From Oidiodendron maius Zn (Eukaryota > Ascomycota > Leotiomycetes > Myxotrichaceae), in NCBI GenBank assembly GCA_000827325.1, contig KN832872.1, forward strand, positions 2,714,096 to 2,778,095: DNA of 64,000 nucleotides, given 5' to 3'. The notes under the pieces were generated by a model. That model did not search any database, was not told where the DNA came from, and worked only from the letters and a program-made list of their open reading frames with translations. Both the position numbers and the translations under genes were made by a program. This document shows positions 52,823 to 64,000 of the stretch, one piece after another. Numbering within the stretch: position 1 is the first letter of the stretch; the number at the start of each line of letters is the position of its first letter.

Positions 52823-55548
52823 CTACGAGTCGTGCCCCGAAGCATTATAACCAAATTCCGTATTTGTCATATATTCATCCACTCCCGGCATCGTGTGCAT
52901 ACTTCTATTAGATCCCAAACGAAGGTCGCCTCCTTCAAAAAGCGCCAAGTCATTGATTGCGTGGAAAGCCAGACTCACGTCACTGCTAGGCATTGCGAAG
53001 AAGTTGTCACTGTCTTTTTGGGAAAGAATATTTGTTGGCCAGCCGGGACTGCTGTGATCGACTGGATTTGACGAGGCGGCAAATGGACCCCATGCCGGTG
53101 TCGACGCAACAGGATTGACCACCCCTGACGAGTGTGTAGCTTTACGACTCTTCCACGTCGATTCCCAGTTTTTGAATGAATCATACCCTAAGCCAAGAGA
53201 GCCAGACGCTGGAGCATTGCCGATATCACGGGCTTTGAGGCTTCGTTCTAGTGCCTCAATCAATGCTACCTCTGACCGAGCAGAGTCTCCTGCTGCGGAC
53301 ATATCTCGAATTATGACTAGACCATCTTCTACGATGGCTTGAAATTGATCAGAATTATTCTGGACGCTGTAGGCTATCAAAACAAGCAATGAAGCTCGAC
53401 ATGAACTGTATTCGATGTATGAACCTCGCGCTAAGCCATGCCCATCGTCGCGTAATGAGCGGCATATTTCGAGTGCTTCCTTGGCGGCTTGAACACAGTC
53501 TTCAACGAGTTTTTGTCTCAATGAGACTCGCTTCTCTTTGTTTGCAGAGGTTGGAGTTTGACTGTCAGTGACGCTTGAGGGAGAGTTCGAGTTCGAACGA
53601 GCTGATTGACGACCAAACAAGAACGGCCTCCCAACAAACATGCGAACCAAGCAATATTCTAGTCTTAGATGCATTGTCGATCGATAATATGCGTGATTAG
53701 AATGCTGGTCATCTTTCTCTTGCAGAACAGCCAGGCTCGACCACCAAGTTGCTAACTCGGTCTGGATGGTTAGTAGTCGTGCTGATAAGTTGGGTATTCC
53801 TTGCTCTTGGTAATTTCGTGACAAGTTCCTGATTCACTTAGTTCAATCATGACATACGCGGAGCAAGAATGGTGAGTCCCTACATCTGGTTGAAATAGTC
53901 CTCAAGCTTATGCGTCAGATATATAGAGGCGCGCATATGAGCAACGTCAAATGGAAGGTCCGCGCTCTGCATATCTGTACGGTCCTTTGGGAGGTCTGCG
54001 TCGATGTCAGACCGAAGCATGGACAGTGGTCTGCCGTGAAAGATGCAAATTTTCCTAGTAACAATTAGCTAGCCTATTTCTATCGAGTAGGACTAGTTCA
54101 AACCTTTCCAACACACAGGCAGTCCACCAGACTCGATTCCGCGTCTCGATCATGACACCACTAAGCCCGCTACCGGTATATTTTCGATGCATACCATTCT
54201 GCATGCCTAATCTCAGTGCTAAATTAATGTAAATATAGCCCAGACCAGAAGCATCGATCGGAAGGGCATACACCCCAAAGAGCAGACAAGCTTGCACACT
54301 CTCTAAAGTCGATGACTCGATAATTTCCGGGAGCAGTCTAATGGCTTGTTGATAGAACATAGTTCCAATCTCATCCTCGGAGTATTTCGATCCCGTATGA
54401 GCTCGACCATGTTGCGTGGGTGAGTCGAGGTAGGCATATTGAGTACCGATTGCGAACACGGTCAATATTATGCTTATCGTTCCAGCATCTTTGATGGTAA
54501 AGATAGTAGGATTGTCGTAAATTAGATTCAACTTTTCAAGGAGCCAGTTCTTTTCAATATAAAAGTAGTGTGTTTCCGCAAAGTCAAAAAATATTCGGAC
54601 AAGAAAGTCTGCGATGGACCTTGGTGGAAAGCACGATACTGCAACAGACAAGTTATTTGGGCCAGATTGTAGTTGCTTGGCTCTGACATAGTTGGAATTT
54701 GAGTCGTTAAGTTGTGTCTTCCCATCAATAATGAGCAATCGGCATTCCATTGAAAGAGTTTATACTCACTTCTTCACCTGGACTCTGCACCATTTCCTCC
54801 AAATGACGTTTGATACGCATAGAAAAGTTCCAGTAGGAGAACTCGCCAGAATAATCTACGCCACGTGTTAGCTTCAGCAAACAAGTTTGGCGAATTACAC
54901 ACGAGCTGCAGTATCTCCTTCAACGGGGTCAATGGTGCATATCTCGTCTTCAATGGCAAGCTCTTCACCAGACGAGTCCATGGGGCCTTCAGAGCCCTCG
55001 CCACGATCCACTTCTTCTGGGATGGCTTCTGCTCTAGCACGCAGGCTTTCTGTGTCTAGAGATATGCCTTTGATTTCATGCTTCAAGATCCGCTCCATGT
55101 AACGAACACGATCTTGCAGAATCCGATTGCGCTGTTCTCGGAGTGTATTTGACGCAGATAAGCTGCAAGTCGTTAGTTAAGGTAATGTTCTGGCACGATG
55201 GTACTATTTGTTACCCTCCAGGACTTGGGTCCAGGTCATTGGTCCGAGATGCGATACTCTTGAACTCGCACACCCGTCTAAAGTGAAGGCACCTTCTGCA
55301 GGGGACTCCCCCTTCGCACTTCTCTTTCACCCGCCGACATTGATCACAGCTGGTGCAGACGTGCGATTAGTTTCTCTGACTGTTAACTGGAACATCAATG
55401 CTCACGCTCGAACCGCTCTTCTTCGTTCATCGGCCGCAATTCTGCGTTCCTTCAACTTTCGAGGAGCTTCTTGCAGGGGAGGTGAGATGGTGTTTTGGCA
55501 CCCGTCGAGCGATTGGTTCAGCCGAGTTTCGGTTGTATTGTAACTCAT
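52823..55548 (-). CDS. Zn2Cys6 transcription factor with MHR domain
   Basis: Nuclear regulator of about 804 aa. Proposed exons: 55548-55406, 55349-55215, 55162-54903, 54855-54770, 54717-54104, 54054-53884, 53828-52823; introns are 47-56 nt and all joins keep frame. The first splice rebuilds ERRRAVRACDQCRRVKEKC, then PCRRCLHFRRVCEF completes the zinc cluster. A coiled linker RVRYMERILKHEIKGISLD, an acidic segment, and a conserved AHYSGEFSYWNFSMRIKRHL follow. The middle homology region includes PPRSIADFLVRIFFDFAETH, VQACLLFGVYALP and RVWWTACVLERKICIFHGRP. The intron 5' of 54717 could instead end at GCCAAG before QLQSGPNN. It lies next to a phenol-hydroxylase-like gene and is a likely controller of it. 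Confidence 0.88.
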
Positions 55549-56432
55549 TGTTACAAAATACGCCGCATGCAGGCCGGATCATTTAGACCTAAGTCCATCA
55601 ACGTCGATTGGGGTAGGGCATGTAGGGAAACGATAGGGAACGAGGTCGCCACTGCTCGTGACTGTTATCGGGAGTCTCCACACTTGTTCTCTCAGGCTAA
55701 TGAACTAGTCTCAACCAACGCGGACCTAATCCCTAACTGGCTAGAACGTGAGATTTCAAGCACGGGGAGTTAAATAAGCCCCTTGAACAATTTGATCTGT
55801 ATACTAGCTATGTCTAATTAAGACCTATCAATCGTACCTGTGAATACCTCAATCTGTGTCAGGGTACTACACAAGGCTGGCGCAAAGGCAGGGAATCACT
55901 AGCGCAATACCGGTGATGGCGCCATATAATTTCCGGGATAACTCCTGTGTCCCAGAACTTTAAGTCAATTCCAAAGACAGACTATCTCTTACAGAATCCT
56001 TAGAGAGGGTTACTCTCTTTCTCTTAAAGTCCAACTCCCGTAATCTAGGAGTTATTCTAGCGTCTTAGCTGCGTCAAATGCACTAGCTTCCGTCACGTGC
56101 CTTATATAACACACCATTTATCTATAACATTGCCTAGTAGGGAGGATATCTACAAAGCTAGGGAAATCCAAATCCCATTCTCTGTTTCTATAAATTTTCT
56201 AAGGATTTTAGAAGCTGGCACTAATACGGTCAGGACGCATATAGTTCGTCTATCGATGATTCCTTCAGCGATGATTGGCCAGCTTTGATCAGCTCAGAAC
56301 CACTCTGTAAACACTTTAACCATCATTAACCATAATTCAATTAATATCATGACTACTCACCATTCACCATTACCAAAATAAAGTAACTAAATATACTAAA
56401 GTTCTTAAATTCTTTCTTACAAGTTCAATGCC
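55549..56432. other. Intergenic region, regulator promoter and 3' flank
   Basis: About 880 bp with no supported gene. It contains the promoter of the MHR regulator at its left and the terminator side of the monooxygenase at its right. A small hairpin, AACTCC and GGAGTT, lies at 56031-56051. Confidence 0.5.
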
Positions 56433-58606
56433 TTATGAGTGCATAACCAAACAGCCTGCAAGATAGCTTTGAACAGCTCCATATGCCGCTAAATGATCGA
56501 TCATTCCAACTACCCCATCCGGACGCACGGTGACCAATGCACCACTCGCCTCCGGAACCCCATACACCTGATAGGCATTATCATCTACACACCCATAGAA
56601 TCGCATCTCGCAATGTTTCTTCAAGGCAGGCGGAAGGTCAGTCCACTCAAAACGTTCTTTAAGAGGATGCAAGACGACGAGCTCGACCATCGAGCTAGGA
56701 AATTGTGGTATTATGTCGCAAAGATTGGTTAAGGCCACTGCTGAAACCCCTGACGGGTTAAGCAGGTCGTCACTTGCTAATACAAGGATGCGGTAACGCC
56801 CTGTGGACGGGAAGTCTGTGAGTTGCTGTCAGCTGCTGTTATGCTTCACATTTGTTGGGTGGAAAAGGCTCACCGTCCTGCAAATGTCTCAGATTTGCGT
56901 CCGCGTACCTCCTCACCTTGACGTCTAAGAGGCGCCGTCCTGCCTGTAGTGTTCCACTCAGTGGATCGGAGCCGGTTACCGGGCTGCTATTGCGATCCCT
57001 GCTGTTCTTTACCAGCACACTGTCCCCATATTCAATACCACAGCCACTCGTGAATCCGCTGCCTTCTCTGAAGACTGACACAAATTCTTCGTGAGTCAAG
57101 GCTTTTACAGAGCTGTCTTCCCCTCCAATTTGTCCGGAAAACATGGAGGAAAACTTGGAGTCGAAGGCGATGAGTTGACGAGCTACATTAAGTCGTTCAT
57201 ATTCAAAGGTTTTAAGTATGGAATTCTTGCCGCTGTTGGTTGTTGGAGGTATTAAATTGTGGAGAGTGTGAGCTAGCTTCCATGAGAGGTTGTATGAATC
57301 CATCATCGATACATTCATCCCCTGGCCAGCTTTCGGACTGTGTGTGTGGCAAGCTTGTTACAAACATCAGTATAGTTCATGTAAGTGCACGCATTGCGAT
57401 AGCCTTACCATCTCCGACAATGAAAACTCGATCAACTCCATCACGATCGCTCGCAGATGACTTCGGCGTCATGCGCTGGCCTATCTGATAGGCCGCCCAC
57501 CAATCCACGGTAGTGCCGTTCTTTACATCAATTTTATATGGCGCTAAGACCCTTGTTGCTTGATTAAGAATATACTCGAGAGTGATAGCAGCTCGCTTTT
57601 GGCGCAAGTCCTTTACTACAGCGCTGTTTTCACAAGCGTTGTCAAGGTCAAGGTTGATATCATCGGCAACTTGGACATATAATCGAGTCAAGTATTCGCC
57701 AGTCGCTATCCTCTCTCTTGGGATGACCATGACAGAACCTGTGCTGGAGTGTATTGCGCATCGTTTTCGGATGTCAGGGAAGTCGGTATCCGCCACAAAA
57801 TCCACCACTCCCCAAATGTGGTCTGTTGTCTCCCCTTCCAGCTTTAGACCCATATTCTGACGAACGCCTGAATGCGCACCATCTGCTCCGACCAGGTATT
57901 TCGTGCGGTATGTATTTTCTACTGTTGAGCCGTCTGGTCCGGTCGACTCTACCTTGACGACAATAGGAAATTCTGGATTGTCTGCTTCCTGAAACTCGAA
58001 GCTAATGAAGCGATGCGAGAAACGTAACGTGTTTTCAGCAGCGTACTGATCGAGATTTTCCTTCAAGATTCTCTCAATGCGACCTTGATGTATGGTGACT
58101 TCATGTTTGTATCTTGCAGCAACATTGACATCTGGAACAAACGCTGTACGCTCGATTCCAGGCGTCTCTACCACCCCATTGCCGTTGGCACACGAAACGG
58201 GCACAGGATTCCAAAAAGCAACTTCTGACATGTGGCATCCATCTTGAAGAATCTCGTCTGCGATCCCAAGGCTCTTCAGTACCTCCAATGTTCGCGGTTG
58301 TAGACCATCTGCTTGCCCAGCCTTGAGAGTTCCCGGCTTTGCATCGAAGCACACGAGAGATTCAATACCGTATCGTGCGAGAAGAAGTGTAAGTAGAAGA
58401 CCACTTGGGCCTGCCTGGAAAAGACTGTCAGAAAGGGATCTCAGGGGCATTTCGAAAGACCGCAAGAGACTTACTCCAATGACGACCACTTCAAACTGCC
58501 CGGGCGGCGACGTGCTGGGTGCTTTGAGTTTAGGAAGAGCAGGTGCTCGTGAGGGCAAAATCCTTAGGTCTCGGTATGAACTAGCAACTTCAGTGAAAAC
58601 AGGCAT
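56433..58606 (-). CDS. Phenol-2-monooxygenase-like flavoprotein
   Basis: FAD- and NADPH-dependent aromatic hydroxylase of 666 aa, close to the usual phenol hydroxylase length. Exons: 58606-58475, 58414-57409, 57353-56874, 56815-56433; introns 60, 55 and 58 nt, all in frame. The first splice builds the FAD motif VVVIGAGPSGLLLTLLL; GADGAHSGVRQNMGL is the DG motif; the third exon start completes FIVGDACHTHSPKAGQGMN, the GD motif. The C-terminal part (GRYRILVLASD, LPPALKKHCEMRFYG, VRPDGVVG) is the thioredoxin-like dimerisation domain of phenol hydroxylases. Likely substrate is a phenol or related aromatic. It shares a divergent promoter with the MFS transporter and sits beside two MHR regulators. 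Confidence 0.92.
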
Positions 58607-59184
58607 TTTGTCTCTTGAACAAGCTTCACGGTCTCGGTGATGGACAAACTCTCAGCATTTTAGGCGTATATAGGGTTAGTAAATGCAACACACGACCTTC
58701 AATTTCTAGACGTCATTGAAAGAAAGAAAAAAAGATTTATAATGATGACTGAACGTCCATCGGAAGGCAAAACGAGACATCGCGGCCACCCCGCAAGCCG
58801 GGTGAGTTCATGTTAATGAGTCCGAATGGTCTCCTAGATGCTAGCGCTTCCGGCGCTGCTAGTGCTTCCGGTGGTGTCAATTAGCGCTTCCGGACACAAC
58901 AGACGACTGGCTGGCCGGGACCAAAATATGTACATTAGAATGACCGAAAGAGCTTGACCGACTAATCCGGAACCAGTGTTGACTGGCTCGGATTGTTCCA
59001 AGCCATCCCATTATTACCTCTCAGTTCCAGCGCCGGTCGGATCTGGCTTGTGGAGGACACCCATTTGAATGGACATAAATGATTATCCTCTGGCCACACA
59101 TCTTGTCAAATCTCTCTGCACCTTATTAGAACATTTTATTTCTTAGTGGGGAGTCGAACAGTTTATTATTCGACTTGAGCACAA
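58607..59184. promoter_or_regulatory. Divergent promoter with three GCTTCCGG boxes
   Basis: This 578-bp gap separates the monooxygenase and the MFS transporter. The 11-mer AGYGCTTCCGG occurs three times in the same orientation, at 58843-58853, 58861-58871 and 58883-58893; a fourth TCCGG lies at 58966-58970. CCGG is the half-site core of many Zn2Cys6 proteins, and two such regulators flank these genes, so the boxes are good operator candidates. A direct test is needed to name the factor. Confidence 0.6.
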
Positions 59185-61204
59185 ATGTCGCTGTCTCATC
59201 AACCATCAACCGAAGAAAATGCTACAAATGAAGCCGGGATGGGGCCAGCAACTTTGACTGCCCTGGAAGACGTGGAGAAAGGAGGCTCAAGCCAGCTTGA
59301 ACAGAGTGATATTGATCTAGATCATGTTGGAGAGACCCAAGGATACGTACTTAATGCTCAAGCTGGCCATGCCTCCACGCGACATTTGAAGACAACTAAA
59401 GATGGGTCGACCATCTTGATTCCGCAACCCAGCAATGACCCTAATGACCCGTTGAACTGGAGTCAGACTAAAAAGAATATTATTCTTGCCGTAATTTCAT
59501 TCACAGGTGGGATTCTTCTTCCCTGCAGGCTACAGAACCCCTAAGTTAACATGTCATACAGCTTTCTTGCCTGATTATGGATCTGCGACTGGTGCTGTGA
59601 CACTTCTCCCCCAAGCTGCGTAAGTTGCACTCTTATCCTATCTCACACCGCATTTTGGAAGATCCTACTAATGAGTATATGTCATAGTGACTGGGGCATG
59701 TCACCGGATCAAGTAAATCACTCCCAAGTTGGCAATGTCTTCATGCTCGGGGCTGGCGGAGTTGTCGCTGTCGCTCTATCTGCATACTTTGGTCGCTACC
59801 CAGTGTTATTTTGGTTCATCGTCCTTGCAGTCGCCACCTCGGCCTGGTGTGCCGGAGCCACGACATTTGAATCATTTATGGCTGCGCGAATCTTGAATGG
59901 ATTTTTCAGCACAGTGGCGCAAGGGGCAAGTCACTTTGCCTGCACCTTCTTTAGACACTTAGGACTGACTGTTAATCTTAGGGAGGACTTATGTTCATTA
60001 AAGGTTCATAAATCTTAAAAGCTTCCTATTATTCCCATGCTAATAACTCATAGACATGTATTTCTTCCACGAGCATGCGTAAGTTAAGCCTTCTACGACG
60101 TGTTATGAGTGTTAATAGCCGTTGCAGCCGCAAAATCAACATCTGGTCCGCATTTATCATCCTGTCACCTTATTTTGGACCTCTGTTTGCCGCATTCATA
60201 ATTTCAACTCAGAAATGGCAGTGGGCATTTGGAGTTTACACAATAGAGACTGGCCTGTGTCTTATTGCTATCATGCTATTTGGTGATGAGACATATTACG
60301 ACCGCCGAATTCCTATAGAGTTACAACCTCCCCGTGGCTCAAGGCTATCGAGGATGATCGGCATACCACAATGGAAAAGCAAAAGGCTTCGCAATTCATT
60401 TGCTCAAGCCATGGCACGACCATTTATCGTGCTATTCAAGGTTCCTGTGGCATTGACCGGGTTCTACTACCTAATCACCTTTGCTTGGGTCGTCGGAATC
60501 AACACTACGCTTGCTATCTTTCTGACACCCCTCTATAACTTCGGTCCAAAGCAAATTGGTAAGTGTCACAATAAAGTCATTATGAGAGGATAGTGCTAAC
60601 ATCTCGTTCTCGCTCTTCTGACAGGCTTCTTTTACTTCACACCTATTGTCGCAGCTATTATTGGTGAGACCGTTGGACACTGGCTCCATGATATGGTAGC
60701 AGCAGCTTACATGAAGCGCCACAACGGGCGTCTGGAACCTGAAGCTCGCCTCACGGTCATTTGGTTTAGCACGCCATTCATGCTTGCTGGCCTTGTACTC
60801 CTTGGATTTGCACTCCAGCGAGCATATCACTACATGATTTGCTCACTCGCCTGGGGACTCTACGTGTTCGGCATTATGATCACAACAGTGGGTGTAAATG
60901 CCTATGTTCTAGACAGTTATCCAGAGGTATGTTCTCATTATAGCGCCCTGTCAAGTTCGCCTAGGCTAACTGTCTCCCAAAGGCATCCGGCGAAGTTGCA
61001 GCTTGGATTAACTTTTGCCGCACGGCCGGTGGCTTCATTATCTCCTACTTTCAGGTTACATGGGCAAACGCGAAAGGGACGGAGCAATCGCTAGGCGTGC
61101 AAGCTGCTATATGTGCGATTGGGTTTTGTTTGGTGCTCGTGCTGCAGATTAGTGGCAAAAGACTAAGGCTTTGGAGCCGCCAGCCTCACTTTAAGACGAA
61201 TTAG
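59185..61204 (+). CDS. MFS transporter
   Basis: Membrane transporter of 539 aa with about twelve hydrophobic segments. Exons: 59185-59506, 59562-59619, 59688-59925, 59982-60003, 60054-60078, 60128-60558, 60625-60926, 60983-61204; joins keep frame. After a soluble N-terminus comes DPNDPLNWSQTKKN, the usual entry to this fungal drug/allantoate-like MFS branch, then AAYFGRYPVLFW-type loop (SAYFGRYPVLFWFI). One intron, 59926-59981, uses a GC-AG pair (GCAAGT donor); it alone restores VAQGGGLMFIKDMYFFHEHA. Two very short exons (22 and 25 nt) follow. It probably exports or imports the compound handled by the neighbouring monooxygenase, with which it shares a promoter. Confidence 0.88.
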
Positions 61205-61348
61205 GTAGCGGAATGTATCTTGAGATCGAGGACAAAATTTCAGGCTGAGGACATGACCTTCATGGATCTCGCTCCTCCGAATTCATAATAATGTACAGTA
61301 CAAGCACTTTCAATAAAGCAAAAGCATTCTTATACTGCTGATGTGCAA

Positions 61349-64000
61349 TTATTGTGGCGACGCCCACATCCCCAATGTATCAGGATCTCCAGATATAAGA
61401 AAGGGGTCATTCTGAGCAGAATATGTATTCTCTGCCGCAAAATCCACGAGAATAGTTGGGTCAATGAGTGTAGATAGCATATCAACGCGTCTCAATCCCA
61501 AGAAATCGTCGGCGAACAACGTCCTCTGCCAATCATTATTCTCACTCATGGAGATGTTTGGGACATTCATCTCGGGTTCCATTCCCAGTGATCCAAATTG
61601 TGAAGATGACAGATGAGAGCCTGCAGGCTGCTGCATGGAGAGCCGGCGCCGGGCAAGGTATGTTTTGGCTATTTCGATAACTTCGAGCATCAGATCGGCG
61701 CTTCGGCGGGCTACGCTGGCCTCTTTCATGGAGAGAAGGATCTCATGGCTTTTCTCAACATCGCGGAGGAGCTCTGTGCCGGAGATTTTGTTATAATTGA
61801 GGAGGATGATGTATAATAGAATCATGCCGGCGTACAGAGTGTACGTAGAATTGTACCACCTGATGAGTGCTAAGCAAATCTCTCTTCGAAAGTTGACGGA
61901 GCAAATTGTTCAGAGCTTACCAGGTCCTAAAGTAGTATCTGTGAGCATATGAGTCGTACATAAGTGTGATGGTTTTCCTCGCTGCATCTATGCATGGATC
62001 AATGTTGGCCTCGAGCCGTTCCACATTTTGTGACGCCACGCTGGCAAGGAATGGTCGATGAATTAAGATACGTGCATTGAGATATCCTGTATAGTCTAGT
62101 TCTATTACGTTTTTGAGAAGAGGTGAATCGACTTACTCAATTGCAGCACAAGCTTCTGTTTGCTCGCCCATTCCGGCTCTCTGAAGGCATTCGAATCCAG
62201 ATTTAGCCAACTCGGAAGATTTCTTCTCCACGATGTTAACTCCTCGTCGAGCTCTAACGCCCTGACCGACTTCTCAAGCAGGCTCAAGCCTTTTGAATCG
62301 TGGTATATCTCTTTTGAGGTTTTGCGAAGCACAATCGCAAACCTCACCATTTCATTGATCATTGACATATTTTGTACTTCGGATTCTGGGCCTGACCCAT
62401 CAAGATCCTTGAGCAGTGATTAGTCTTGAATTTCATTATAGCCCAGATGAAACCTTACTTTGATTTTCGGGAACGGTATAACATAGCTTTCTGGCTTCCT
62501 CAAACTATCTCGCCGTCCTGCAGAGGAGCACATATCACTGTAGAAAGCATTAATGCTTCTCCGAGTATGGGTTTCAACTCGGTCCTTACATTTCATGGGA
62601 ATATATGCACCTATATCGATGGTTAGTGAGACTTCGTACACGAGAGAGATTGTAATGCGCACCACCAAGTACGTCTTGCAGCCTTTCGAGCTACAATGGA
62701 TTTCGACATAGATTCACTCGGCATTCCAATCGCAAGAGCAGTGCGTACTGCCATGCCACTATACATATAGCAACTATGCGGCTTGAGAGAGTTTTGACAG
62801 TAGAGAGACTTAAGTCGTAGTTTAACAGTCAGTAACTTCGGCCAGTCAACGGATATAGTGACAGAGAGTTGCCTACCATGAGGAAGAGAGTCTGGGCGCT
62901 TTCTAAAGAACAAACTTCGAAGACGTCCCCAAGCAAGACTCTTGACTTCCGGAAATATATAACTGACAGCATTATTGACGATGATGTCTGCTGTGTCTTG
63001 CTGCTATCTCGACTCGAAGAGTTTAGTTCGGTTTCAGGTTCTGGCAGGAGGCCTATCCCGGCAATAAGGGCACCAACTGCAATCACAATATTGTAAAGCG
63101 CTATAAAGTGCTTTCGATTCTGTTGTGGCTCTGTTTTCGAGTTACCGCTCCACACTTCTCGTTCGCAGCGCGACATAAACTCATCGACTAAGAGAAATGG
63201 GTGGAGGTGGTGGAGGTTATTGAAAAAAACTTGGATGAGCTTTCTCTCCACATTTTTTTCTGATAAATTTGGAGTATTGTATATCCGCTGGCTGTCCTTA
63301 AAACGTATTCTTGAAGGTTCTGATGCATGATCTCGCGCAGTATCGCAAAAGTCTGCTTCTAGCGACTGGCTGATGTTTGAGGACGCCGGTACATCTGTGC
63401 TAGGTATTACAGGAGTCTTTGGCCTTGATGGTGGAAGCGCAGCGTCTTCGTTGTAAAGAAGATTGACAATAGACAGACGGCCAGCTGCTAGATGGGATGA
63501 CATAGCTGCACCACCACGTTGCTCATCGTTTACTAATGCGTCTGGACTCGATATATACACGGAATGCCCATCACCCGTTATTGGCGATCCCTGGGATATT
63601 CTCATGTTTGAAGCCATGTCTGAATCGGCATCAGACGCAAACAATCGTGCGCTGGAGAAGAGTTGACTAAGAAGCACAAAGTTGGAGGACATTCCGTAGA
63701 ACTCAACGCCACTCGTGTGTCTGTTGATATCCCCAACAATATCGGGGTCGCCAATACCGTCTTCGGCCTCTATAAACTGATCAATCTCCATTCCAATATC
63801 GGGTAATAGAGTAGTCCTTACCGTCGCACACTAGCTGCTCGGAGTCTTCGCTGGAGAATTGCTGCGATCTTATCTTATCCGCCGGCTCGGAGGGAGGAGC
63901 GACCATGGAAGCATTCAATCCACTCCAGTGATTGCCCTGTCGATCCCGCAGTTGCAAGTTGCCAGGACCATAGGGTGCCAGAGACACGCTCATTCTCACT
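61349..64000 (-). CDS. MHR-type transcription factor, N-terminus outside window
   Basis: The C-terminal part of a fungal regulator ends at 61349 and continues past the right edge, so the start and any zinc cluster are not seen. Readable exons include 63791-62829 with VERKLIQVFFNNLHHLHPFL and CSLESAQTLFLM, then SYMYSGMAVRTALAIGMPSE-like segments, WW joined to CIYSHEM across a tiny exon, and GRRDSLRKPESYVIPFP, all middle-homology-region landmarks. Later exons give RILIHRPFLASVAS and DSYAHRYYFRTWWYNSTYT, and the last ends TLGMWASPQ. At least seven introns, all short. It is adjacent to the MFS gene (convergent, 144-bp gap). Frame breaks were not found, but the exon list is approximate. Confidence 0.8.

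Overview
This window looks like chromosomal DNA of a filamentous ascomycete, probably a Eurotiomycete of the Aspergillus/Penicillium/Talaromyces kind. Evidence: genes carry many 45-100 nt introns with GT..AG ends and CTAAC-like branch sites; there are several fungus-only families (two Zn2Cys6 regulators with MHR-type middle regions, an AflR-like regulator, a HET-domain protein, a NACHT-ankyrin NLR-like protein, DUF1996, FSH1 hydrolase, a fungal CorA-like membrane protein); and two transposons are riddled with C-to-T type damage that resembles repeat-induced point mutation. Exon coordinates are my own readings from frame, splice motifs and remembered family patterns; nothing was searched.

Layout. 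2.7-4.6 kb: AflR-like Zn2Cys6 regulator. 5.2-9.3 kb: immune or allorecognition-type locus, with a decayed N-terminal signalling module and other decayed coding remnants beside an intact NACHT-ankyrin protein whose ankyrin repeats form an exact 102-bp tandem array. 11.3-21.6 kb: secreted GH92 alpha-mannosidase, FSH1 serine hydrolase, secreted DUF1996 protein, CorA-like membrane protein. 22-26 kb: gene-poor, with a cytochrome P450 pseudogene cut off beside a hairpin. 26.5-30.3 kb: secreted protein made of two six-cysteine modules, then a SAM methyltransferase. 30.6-39.5 kb: transposon block, a complete but dead Ty1/copia LTR element (203-bp LTRs, TSD GTTTA) and a complete but dead Mutator-like element (123-bp perfect TIRs, 9-bp TSD ATAATAATT).

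40.9-45.6 kb: a stand-alone N-terminal signalling-type module, a secretory lipase and a HET-domain protein. 45.8-46.6 kb: decayed M3 metallopeptidase. 46.8-52.6 kb: amino-acid permease, FAD-dependent amine/amino-acid oxidase-like protein and HAD hydrolase, possibly a small catabolic group. 52.8-64 kb: MHR regulator, phenol-2-monooxygenase-like flavoprotein, MFS transporter divergent from it, and a second MHR regulator running off the right edge. This has the gene content of a regulated aromatic-compound catabolic or tailoring cluster; the monooxygenase/MFS divergent promoter has three spaced copies of an AGYGCTTCCGG box.

The best candidates for something new are the NLR locus with its homogenised ankyrin array and decayed neighbour module, and the duplicated six-cysteine secreted protein. 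No RNA genes or CRISPR arrays were found.
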